Positions 8,401-14,333 of a stretch of 14,831 nucleotides of DNA are shown piece by piece. The DNA is taken from assembly GCA_964492185.1 (NCBI GenBank), contig CAZBJH010000089.1, positions 1-14,831 of the forward strand, written 5' to 3'. The stretch's first letter is position 1. Each line of letters starts with the position of its first letter. This stretch comes from JAFGSZ01 sp964492185. Lineage in GTDB: Bacteria; Bacteroidota; Bacteroidia; Bacteroidales; UBA10428. The notes under the pieces were generated by a model, which did not search any database, was not told where the DNA came from, and saw nothing but the letters and a program-made list of their open reading frames with translations. The position numbers and the translations under genes were made by a program.

Positions 8401-8669
8401 TAGAGTTTGTCCATAAACCCGCGGTGTTTGTTCAGAATGTTCGAGATCAAGCCGCGTGAACCGAACGAAGTGAGCTCTTTAACTCATTTAAAAGTGAGTT
8501 TTGGAACACTTTTAAATGAGTTAAAGAACTTATTATAAAAGTGAGCTCTTGAACACCTTTAAAAATTATTAACGTTGTGAAAAACATTTTAAACCGCGGT
8601 ATACTAAAGTATTCGAGGATTTAAAATGTGAGCAGCAACACAGATATCGGACATTATGGGCAGACACTA
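8401..8669 (+). repeat. Type 2 intergenic repeat, 269-bp copy with an inserted palindrome
   Basis: Starts TAGAGTTTGTCCATAAAC, then TGTTTGTTCAGAATGTTC, and ends GGACATTATGGGCAGACACTA. It is the reverse-oriented counterpart of 216-360 but holds about 120 additional bases between GCCGCGTGAA and AAACATTTTAAACC. The extra part contains a long perfect palindrome (8476-8527) and a direct repeat GTGAGCTCTT at 8470-8479 and 8541-8550. Its last three bases are, on the minus strand, the TAG stop of the convergent gene. Confidence 0.82.
8476..8527. repeat. Perfect 21-bp inverted repeat with 10-base loop
   Basis: TCTTTAACTCATTTAAAAGTG at 8476-8496 (21 bases) is exactly reverse-complemented at 8507-8527 around the loop AGTTTTGGAA. 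Lying between two convergent stop codons, it could fold in transcripts from either side and act as a bidirectional terminator, but neither side has a clean T-run directly after the stem. It is absent from the shorter type 2 copy at 216-360. Confidence 0.85.
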
Positions 8670-9200
8670 CTTAGAAGCCTGCGGATTGTATCCTTCTTTA
8701 ATTTTACCTTTATTATCAAGCCAGTCGGGTAAACCCCACAGCTTTTGGTTACGTCCTTTCTGCTTATCCTTAACAGCAGCAATAGCGCCTTCTTTTTTCT
8801 TTATAGAAAGTGAATTTGATATGTAACGCATCAGCTTTTCCTTGTCATGCTGATCCATTTTTTTCGGATCCTCAAGCATTTCGTATATCTCAGCACTTTG
8901 CATAAACCTTCTTGCCTTCGTAATTATAGTCTGCACCTGTTCAGGTATACTGTCTTGTTTTTTTCTTCTTTCGCGTTTTGTTGTAGCAGTTGGTTTTGCT
9001 GTTTTTTTCGGTTTTGCTGTTGTTTTTACAGCCCGCCTTTTCACATCCTTTTTCTTCTTTGTTTTACCTGCCTGGACATCTGTTTTTTGTGACTTCAAAA
9101 TATGAATTGTACTATTGATCGCCTCAATATCCTTTTCATATTGCTTCTGTAATTCTTCTTTCCTTTTCTGTAAAAAATCAATCATGTACGTTGAATCCAT
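8667..9200 (-). CDS. Basic DNA-binding-like protein: coiled coil, lysine-rich linker, winged-helix-like C-terminal domain
   Basis: The 177-residue protein has an N-terminal coiled-coil segment (about 5-38, LQKRKEELQKQYEKDI), a very basic Lys/Ala/Thr-rich linker (about 45-82, with repeated TAKPKKTAKP-like units as in histone H1/HU-tail sequences), and a C-terminal helical domain (about 84-162; IPEQVQTIITKARRFM, AEIYEMLE, LMRYISNSLS, LWGLPDWL). That domain reads like the winged-helix fold of HARE-HTH-type proteins. This suggests a nucleoid or DNA-binding role; the specific function is not known. It is a single gene on the minus strand. Its stop codon TAG (8669-8667) is supplied by the end of the adjoining repeat, so the last residues (PQASK) may have been set by the insertion. 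Confidence 0.8.
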   Translation of the reverse strand: MDSTYMIDFLQKRKEELQKQYEKDIEAINSTIHILKSQKTDVQAGKTKKKKDVKRRAVKTTAKPKKTAKPTATTKRERRKKQDSIPEQVQTIITKARRFMQSAEIYEMLEDPKKMDQHDKEKLMRYISNSLSIKKKEGAIAAVKDKQKGRNQKLWGLPDWLDNKGKIKEGYNPQASK

Positions 9201-9312
9201 ATCAATATATATTTAATTTCAAATAAAAATTATAATTCCATTATTAATACCTGAAAAAATAAAGTCATAAATATAATAAAAAATCTTAATAAGTTGAATA
9301 TATTATTAATAA

Positions 9313-9428
9313 CCTGCATGATTCATGTATCAGAACTACCCGCTGCCATAAGTTTGTAACTCCGCCTACGTGAGTTTCCAACTCGTACCCATGTATCATT
9401 CCCCTTTACTGGCGCGAGTTTGCAGCTA
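9313..9428. repeat. Cluster of short REP-like hairpins near a transposase remnant
   Basis: Three related short palindromes follow each other: AGTTTGTAACT (9351-9361), GAGTTTCCAACTC (9372-9384) and a decayed GAGTTTGCAGCTA (9416-9428). ATGTATCA flanks occur at 9325-9332 and 9391-9398. A copy of CCTGCATGATTCAT at 9313-9326 resembles the terminal repeats of the element at 9498-9713. Such hairpins accompany RAYT (IS200-like) transposases, one of which survives as a fragment at 9882. The rest of 9201-9497 is AT-rich and shows nothing else. Confidence 0.5.
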
Positions 9429-9497
9429 GTGCCAATGCAATAAAATAATTAAAGTTTAATTTGATTATACAACTGTCCAATATAAATATTATTTTAG

Positions 9498-9713
9498 CCT
9501 GTATTATTCATGCGTCAAGTTTGGGGCAGATGCAAGGCGTCGGAAGTTGAAGCTGTAGTAACCTACCGCGAAGCTTTCGCAAGGAAGCAGATGCCCTGAA
9601 ATTGGTGCGCTTTGTAAAAATGAATGAAAAATAAATTTCACGGTTCTAATTTGTTATTTTAGTGGTCTTCAACATATTACATAATTCTCATTCATTTTTA
9701 TGAATAATGCAGG
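9498..9713. mobile_element. MITE-like element, 216 bp, 14-bp terminal inverted repeats
   Basis: The left end CCTGTATTATTCAT (9498-9511) and right end ATGAATAATGCAGG (9700-9713) are inverted repeats matching at 13 of 14 positions. The interior is more GC-rich than its surroundings (GCAAGGCGTCGGAAGTTG, hairpin GCGAA-GCT-TTCGC) and has no convincing coding frame. A third copy of the end motif sits at 9313-9326. No clear target-site duplication is visible, and no matching transposase is in the window. Bases 9714-9881 downstream show nothing else. Confidence 0.6.
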
Positions 9714-9881
9714 TTACAATTGTTTTAGTAATTTATGAGCACAGTAGATCACTTGCTTCTCTGATATTTTTATCTATTGTGCTCATTATTTGTCTAATAA
9801 CACAATTTATATCCCATTTCATAGCCTTATAGGGTCGTTTTTAGGGGTAATGGTATCTTTAAGGAAAAAAGCCCCGAATCT

Positions 9882-10100
9882 ATGCCACGAACCAACATAT
9901 ATTATTTACCCGGCAATATATGGAATATTACCAACCGGTGCCATCAGAAAGGACATTTGTTGAAATTCAGAAAAGACAGGATTAATTGGCTACATAGGTT
10001 ATACGAAGCAAAGAAGTGGTTTAATCTGGCAATACTGAATAATACTGTTAATTCCAATTATATTCATTTATTGATCGCGGATCATAAGCGGAAGGGGTGA
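9882..10100 (+). pseudogene. IS200-like / REP-associated tyrosine transposase, N-terminal remnant
   Basis: The 72 codons match the start of RAYT-type Y1 transposases: MPRTNIYYLPGNIWNITNRC (1-20), LLKFRKDRINWLHRLYEAKK (26-45), then VNSNYIHLLI. In intact members the last motif reads SNHIHLL, forming the HUH metal site. Here the first His is Tyr60, leaving Y-I-H. Intact proteins run to more than 200 residues and carry the catalytic Tyr later; this frame ends at 10100. It is inactive by both criteria. It fits with the REP-like hairpins 450-570 bases upstream. Bases 10101-10214 after it are AT-rich without features. Confidence 0.75.
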
Positions 10101-10214
10101 TTTCAAAAGACATACATCTGATGACAAAACATTTAAAAACAATTATTTACAGTATTATATTGGTTATAGATTTTTTTCGCATTTTCTGCAGGCCCTATAC
10201 AAAACTAATTTAAT

Positions 10215-10381
10215 TAGATTCCATTTATAAAGTTGTCAGAATATTTAACTAGTCATGTGTCTGTTCAGAAGGTTCCATTTGCAAGGCTCGCGCGGTCTGA
10301 AAACGCGGAGTTTACCAGTCGTAAATGATCAATTTTCGGACAAGCGTAACGATGCAAATGGGACTTTATGGACAGACACTA
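10215..10381 (+). repeat. Type 1 intergenic repeat, 167-bp copy
   Basis: Same order of parts as 8232-8398: a degenerate outer arm (10215-10256), then GTGTCTGTTCAGAAGG, CAAGGCTCGCGCGG, AACGCGGAGTTTACCAG, GACAAGCGTAACG, and the end GACTTTATGGACAGACACTA. It matches the reverse complement of 363-487 closely. Here it stands alone, without a type 2 partner, between the transposase remnant and the peptide locus. Confidence 0.85.
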
Positions 10382-10519
10382 ATTAAGTGATGAAAATAAT
10401 GAGATTTTTTTTTTTAGCAGGAATTACTCGATATAAAAAAACGCTTATTTATCTGTACTAAATAACTTACTTGCAGTTGTAATTTTTCAAAATATTTATT
10501 TTAGACAGCTGTGTAATAA

Positions 10520-10705
10520 AATAAAAAAACATTAAATACTAAACGAGGGCAGATATCTACATTCGCCGGGGCTGATAACTTTTCGACGCTGGTTGTTGTT
10601 AAAAAAGGCAGGAATACCCTTTGCATTGCAATGAAATTACTCGGGTATCCTGCCCGGGCCCTCCTAAAAAAGAAAGGAGGTGATGTGACAAAGATAAGAA
10701 AATAA
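10520..10705 (+). other. Open stretch of uncertain coding status upstream of the peptide locus
   Basis: A plus-strand frame is open from 10520 to TAA at 10703-10705 and is more GC-rich than its flanks. It reads ...STFAGADNFSTLVVVKKG and ends GYPARALLKKKGGDVTKIRK. The only ATG is at 10631, leaving 24 codons. The residue mix looks protein-like and could be the tail of a decayed gene, but the same bases form hairpins and may act only as RNA. A longer minus-strand frame (10501-10737) overlaps and looks less protein-like. I do not recognise a family. Confidence 0.3.
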
Positions 10706-10735
10706 AATTCGGGGGACAATGTATCTCCTGCCTGC
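10607..10735 (+). promoter_or_regulatory. Structured leader with alternative pairings upstream of the first peptide gene
   Basis: GGCAGGAATACCC (10607-10619) can pair with GGGTATCCTGCC (10643-10654), leaving one bulged A, or with GTATCTCCTGCC (10721-10732). The two pairings exclude each other. A third hairpin CCTCCT/AGGAGG (10660-10665 with 10675-10680) lies between. The loop of the first hairpin holds the palindrome CATTGCAATG. This could be an attenuator-like leader about 75 bases before the peptide start, or a chance product of a decayed element; no terminator T-run is attached. Confidence 0.35.
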
Positions 10736-10806
10736 AATTAGCACGCGAAGAAATTCATTTAGATTACTAAAATTTAGTATTTTATTTATCTTTTAATCTT
10801 ATAATT

Positions 10807-11085
10807 ATGAAAAAGAAAATTTTTAATGCAATCTTTACCCTGGCCATAGCGGCCATCGTGGCACTCAACGTGCACGTGGTTACCAGCGAACAAACACCGG
10901 CATTCCTTAAGTGGGATGTGGTTGGGAAAATTTTGGCGGATGGGACGAGTGGAAGTGGAAGTGGTCTAGCAAATTTATGTTGTCCAATTTGGGATGTTAC
11001 TATTGAGATTTATTGGTATGGTACAAAAATAATTTGTAGTACTGGAGGAGTATATAAATGCCAAGATTGTACATGCCCTTCGTGA
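10807..11085 (+). CDS. NVEAL-like small exported peptide with cysteine-rich C-terminus (peptide A)
   Basis: The 92-residue product starts KKKIFNAIFTLAIAAIVALN, a Sec-type signal or leader, followed by a conserved segment PAFLKWDVVGKILADGTSGSG (31-51). That segment occupies the place of the NVEAL motif of a Bacteroidota family of small exported proteins. The tail (52-92) has six cysteines (58, 59, 77, 85, 88, 90). It is probably secreted or held at the envelope; disulfides are likely if it is exported. Leader and conserved segment are nearly identical in DNA to peptide B (12614), while the tail is unrelated. A decayed copy of the tail follows at once (11084), then a terminator hairpin, then a propeller lipoprotein gene. 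Function unknown; a ligand or partner of the propeller protein is a guess from adjacency. Confidence 0.75.
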   Translation: MKKKIFNAIFTLAIAAIVALNVHVVTSEQTPAFLKWDVVGKILADGTSGSGSGLANLCCPIWDVTIEIYWYGTKIICSTGGVYKCQDCTCPS

Positions 11086-11185
11086 AATCTATTGGTAGGG
11101 TACAAAAATAACATGTACAATAGGGGATAATTATAAATGCAATAATTGCAATTGCACTGCCCCTTCGTTAATTAACGTATGTTAA
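11084..11185 (+). pseudogene. Decayed second copy of the peptide A C-terminal segment
   Basis: Read from GAA at 11084 the sequence gives EIYW-stop-GTKITCTIGDNYKCNNCNCTAPS, which aligns with EIYWYGTKIICSTGGVYKCQDCTCPS of peptide A (residues 67-92). It begins in the bases that form peptide A's own TGA stop, in the next frame, and has TAG where peptide A has TAT (Tyr71). It then ends at TAA 11183-11185. It has no leader or start of its own. It is thus a tandem duplicate of the tail only, with the cysteines preserved. Confidence 0.75.
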
Positions 11186-11217
11186 CCTTGAGCCAATAAA
11201 CATTTGGCTCAAGGTTT
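11184..11217 (+). terminator. Hairpin terminator after peptide A
   Basis: AACCTTGAGCCAA (11184-11196) and TTGGCTCAAGGTT (11204-11216) form a perfect 13-bp stem with a 7-base loop. The following T-run is short (interrupted by AAA), so termination may be partial. It separates peptide A from the propeller gene at 11358. Confidence 0.75.
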
Positions 11218-11357
11218 AAATTAACTATTTAAGGTGCAAATTAGGTATAATATATATTCCCGCAAGTTAACATGCTCATAATTGAATGACACAAAAAATG
11301 AGGTAATTGTAATTTAGGGATATAGTAGATTAGAAGATATGAATTAAATTGTTGTAA

Positions 11358-12446
11358 ATGAAAAGTTTTATGTGCAAAAGAGTTGTATTTGCAATCTGTA
11401 TTGGAATAATATGTGATTGCTGTAATTTTTCAAAAACTGACCAAAATGCTTCGCTAGTGTCTTATAAAAAAATTTATAGCGATAATTCCATCAAGTTTGC
11501 TAATGACGATCAGTTTGTTGGTAAAATATTGTCATTTGATTTTTTGAATGACAGTACATTCGCCTTTGCAACAACAAATCCAGCCGGAGTTTTCGTGTTT
11601 AATATGTCAGGTGAAAAAATGTATCAAAACACTTCAAAAGGCAGGGGCCCGGGAGAGTTTCTATCGCCATCAATTTTAAGGGTTTATAATGATACATTAT
11701 TTATATGGTGCTCCAAACAATTGAAATTACACATGTATGACAAAAATCTGTCTTATATTGGTGAAATTTCTTCTCTGGATACGAGAGCGATAAATGACTT
11801 TATTATTTATAAAGATATTATCTGTTTTTATCATAGTGGTGGATGGCGTGAAGTTATTTCTGTGTTTAATAGAAATGCCGCGGAATACGTTTATTCGTGT
11901 TGTTTAGGGTCCGAGGAGCATAAAGTATTACAAACAAATTCTGTTGCCGGAGGTATGATTTTAATGAATGATTGCTTATATTTTACATATACCGATCGAC
12001 TTTGTTTGTTTAAGTTAAGTTTGGATAGTTATAATTTAGAAGAGTTCTTAATAATATCAGACAATGAGTTTATTGTTTCAGAATTGAATACAAGTGCTGA
12101 TGAAATTATTAATACAAAACGCGAAATGTTGATTGATTACTTAATGACAAATAGTTGTGTAAAAGGTTTATATCTATATCATAACAAAATTATTATTAAA
12201 GCAGAAATCGGATTTTATAAACAAAAAAAAATAAGTAATACGGTTGATTATTCAAATCGAGGCTTTAAATATTATATAGTAACACCTGATAAACAAATTG
12301 AAACAATAAGTATGCGGATAGAACGCGACTTGGATTTAGAGTATTACCCTGTTTATAAAGGACATAATGATAAGTTCTTTTCCATAACAGCACATCTCGA
12401 AAATGATTCCTTTTATTATCAATTAAATCAATTGGAGTTTCAATGA
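11358..12446 (+). CDS. Six-bladed beta-propeller lipoprotein (propeller 1)
   Basis: The 362-residue protein starts with a signal sequence MKSFMCKRVVFAICIGIIC; cysteines at 14, 19, 21 and 22 offer a lipobox (best GIIC, Cys19). The mature part is rich in beta-strands and has the family signature KGRGPGEF (94-101), which in six-bladed propeller proteins of Bacteroidota (TolB-like/DUF4934-type) follows a first blade ending in FNxxGE. Later blades are more diverged than usual. Predicted to be lipid-anchored and to bind a partner; no enzymatic residues are evident. It follows peptide A after a terminator and 141 bases. Base composition is more AT-rich than in the patatin-trkH block, which suggests a separate origin. 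The family call rests on the motif plus the neighbouring paralogue at 12996. Confidence 0.75.
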   Translation: MKSFMCKRVVFAICIGIICDCCNFSKTDQNASLVSYKKIYSDNSIKFANDDQFVGKILSFDFLNDSTFAFATTNPAGVFVFNMSGEKMYQNTSKGRGPGEFLSPSILRVYNDTLFIWCSKQLKLHMYDKNLSYIGEISSLDTRAINDFIIYKDIICFYHSGGWREVISVFNRNAAEYVYSCCLGSEEHKVLQTNSVAGGMILMNDCLYFTYTDRLCLFKLSLDSYNLEEFLIISDNEFIVSELNTSADEIINTKREMLIDYLMTNSCVKGLYLYHNKIIIKAEIGFYKQKKISNTVDYSNRGFKYYIVTPDKQIETISMRIERDLDLEYYPVYKGHNDKFFSITAHLENDSFYYQLNQLEFQ

Positions 12447-12463
12447 AACCGTGATACCACACG

Positions 12464-12604
12464 ATGCAATCGTGCGGCAGTGTTGGGTATGGTCAATTTA
12501 ATAAGGGATTTAGCCAAACAAGCCGGGGGCCTGGTGAATATCTTAAGTTACTTGACTTTTGCATAAATGAGAAAGACAGTTTAATCTACATAATCAACAA
12601 ATAA
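12464..12604 (+). pseudogene. Fragment of a third six-bladed beta-propeller gene
   Basis: A 46-codon frame from ATG 12464 ends at TAA 12602-12604. It reads FNKGFSQTSRGPGEYLKLLDF and then CINEKDSLIYIINK, which matches the first-blade signature of propeller 1 (NTSKGRGPGEFLSPSILRV) and propeller 2 (SSIGKGPNEYISIGWIDVSL...SSIYLLDN). Everything before and after this blade is missing. A short hairpin CACGAT-GCA-ATCGTG (12460-12474) overlaps its start. It lies between propeller 1 and peptide B, pointing to rearrangement at this spot. Confidence 0.7.
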
Positions 12605-12613
12605 AATCATCTG

Positions 12614-12931
12614 GTGAATACAACAGCAAAGCGAAAGAAAATTCTTAATATGGTAACAACCCTGGCCATAACGGCCATAGTGGCACTCAACGTGCACGTG
12701 GTTACCAACGAACAAACACCGGCATTCCTTAAGTGGGACGTGGTTGGGAAAATTTTGGCGGATGGGACGAGTGGGAGTGGTGTTACCCCTAAATGCGTGA
12801 AACTTGGAGATAATTTTCCAGGACAGCAAAGTTTTGAAGATCATTTTTATTGTTCTGCTTCCGGAAAAACCGAAACTACTGTATCATTTAGTGGCTCTGG
12901 AGGTGGATGCCAAGAAGTTGTTAAAAAATAA
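12614..12931 (+). CDS. NVEAL-like small exported peptide (peptide B)
   Basis: A GTG start at 12614 gives 105 residues with a basic n-region (AKRKK), hydrophobic core (LNMVTTLAITAIVALNV) and the conserved PAFLKWDVVGKILADGTSGSG (36-56). From the ACCCTGGCC at 12659 to 12780 the DNA differs from peptide A (10837-10958) at only 5 of 122 bases by eye; after SGSG the two share nothing. The tail is Gly/Ser-rich with three cysteines (61, 80, 99). An ATG start at 12650 would remove the basic n-region, so GTG is preferred, though its short match to peptide A's start is imperfect. It is followed by a strong terminator and then propeller 2, repeating the peptide-propeller order. Role unknown. Confidence 0.72.
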   Translation: MNTTAKRKKILNMVTTLAITAIVALNVHVVTNEQTPAFLKWDVVGKILADGTSGSGVTPKCVKLGDNFPGQQSFEDHFYCSASGKTETTVSFSGSGGGCQEVVKK

Positions 12932-12945
12932 ACCAATAATTTTAC

Positions 12946-12974
12946 GGGCAGAGTAGAAATTCTCTGCCCTTTTT
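12946..12974 (+). terminator. Rho-independent terminator after peptide B
   Basis: GGGCAGAG (12946-12953) pairs perfectly with CTCTGCCC (12962-12969) across an 8-base loop and is followed by TTTTT. It ends only 21 bases before the propeller 2 start, so propeller 2 depends on read-through or on a promoter inside this region; peptide transcripts are probably in excess. Confidence 0.88.
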
Positions 12975-12995
12975 AAAAAATAAATTCTTAAGAAA

Positions 12996-14159
12996 ATGTC
13001 AATCAGAAATTTAAATTTAATATTTATATGCATTGTAATATTTGCATGCTCATCTCCAAATGAGAAAAAGGAAATAATTGATTTGCGAAAATGCTTAAAA
13101 GAAAACACTAAGGTTTATTTAAGTGAAATTGCGAATAATATTGAGTATATAACCTTAGAAAACAACGAACAAAGTTATTTAGGTAAAATAGGTCAATTAA
13201 GATTCATAAAAGATCGTATTGTTTTGGTTGACTCTAGAATGAATAGTATTCATATTTTTAATAATAAAGGAAAGCATATTAATAAAATAAGTTCAATAGG
13301 AAAAGGGCCGAATGAATATATCAGTATAGGCTGGATTGATGTCTCATTAAAAGATAGTTCTATTTATCTGTTAGATAACGAAACCTCAAATTTGTTAAAA
13401 TTTGCTTTAAATGGAGAATTTATAAACAGATGGAGAATTGAAGGGAGGCCAACAGCTTTTGATATTTCTAATGATAATATAACGTTTTTATATGTTTTTC
13501 CAAATTCTGTAGATAACAATAATTTTAGCATTTCTATATCTGATATAGCTTTAACTAAACACGAAAAAAGAATAAAAACAAGACCTATAACTAAAGAAAA
13601 AGCCTTTGTGACATCTGCGACATGGGATTTTTTATTTGCAAAATCTTGCGACACATTAACCTATTGGGAATATAAAAAAGATATAGTATATAAAATAATA
13701 GGAACAGACATTTATGAAGCGCACAAAATTATTTATCCAAATCCACTTACTTATGATTCCAAAAGCAAGAATTTAAGTGAATATACAAGAATTTATGAAG
13801 TATATGAATCTTGTAATTATTTATTTCTAACTGGCGATTATAAGTCAAATCCTTTTCGAATCGTATATGACAAAAGAACTAAGAAGGCTATAAAATTATC
13901 ATTAAAAGATATAGATAAATTAAATTATGGTTTTATAAATGACATTGATGGTGGTTATACTTTTTTCCCAGAAGGTGTTACGCCAGATGGACGTGTGTAT
14001 ATGAAAATATCATTATTTGAGTTAAAAGAATATCTGGAAAGTAAAAAAATGAAAAATCAAAAAGTATTAAATTCATCTAAATCAGAAGAATTACAAAAAT
14101 TAATTAATTCTTCAACCATTGAAGATAACGATTGTATTATGTTAGTTACTCTAAAATAA
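12996..14159 (+). CDS. Six-bladed beta-propeller lipoprotein (propeller 2)
   Basis: The 387-residue protein has a clear lipoprotein signal, MSIRNLNLIFICIVIFAC with lipobox IFAC (Cys18) followed by SSPNEKK. The first blade is typical of the family: LSEIANNIEYITLE (42-55), then IVLVDSRMNSIHIFNNKGK (75-93) and GKGPNEY (102-108), then IYLLDNETSNLLKF. Later strands include GVTPDGRVYMKIS near the C-terminus. It is presumably anchored in the envelope, with a ligand- or partner-binding propeller; no catalytic residues are recognised. It sits directly after peptide B, as propeller 1 follows peptide A. DNA is AT-rich. The start at ATG 12996 fits the signal peptide; no alternative is needed. Confidence 0.85.
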   Translation: MSIRNLNLIFICIVIFACSSPNEKKEIIDLRKCLKENTKVYLSEIANNIEYITLENNEQSYLGKIGQLRFIKDRIVLVDSRMNSIHIFNNKGKHINKISSIGKGPNEYISIGWIDVSLKDSSIYLLDNETSNLLKFALNGEFINRWRIEGRPTAFDISNDNITFLYVFPNSVDNNNFSISISDIALTKHEKRIKTRPITKEKAFVTSATWDFLFAKSCDTLTYWEYKKDIVYKIIGTDIYEAHKIIYPNPLTYDSKSKNLSEYTRIYEVYESCNYLFLTGDYKSNPFRIVYDKRTKKAIKLSLKDIDKLNYGFINDIDGGYTFFPEGVTPDGRVYMKISLFELKEYLESKKMKNQKVLNSSKSEELQKLINSSTIEDNDCIMLVTLK

Positions 14160-14333
14160 ACAATATGAAAAAAAACATTTTTCCACCAGCTTATGCTTGA
14201 AAATATAACTATCAAATAACTAATAACTCAAATTGAAATTATGCACCTGAAATCCTCACCATTAAGAAAGTATAATAAAATAAGGAACAAAGACAAAAGG
14301 ACATGAATAATACTTAAATAATAAAATGACAGT

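Noticed and set aside
8847..9092. Plus-strand frame rich in Phe/Cys/Ser
   Set aside because: It is the antisense shadow of the lysine-rich linker gene on the minus strand.
9313..9428. CRISPR-like array
   Set aside because: The hairpins are too short, unequal in spacing and diverged, and there are no spacers of constant length or cas genes.
10501..10737. 78-codon minus-strand frame
   Set aside because: It ends in an AT-rich low-complexity part, has no recognisable domain, and overlaps inverted repeats that open frames on both strands by chance.
10807..11085. Classical bacteriocin precursor
   Set aside because: The conserved part contains a Sec-like hydrophobic signal and not a double-glycine leader, and no modification, immunity or ABC export gene is in the window; the idea is kept only as an analogy.
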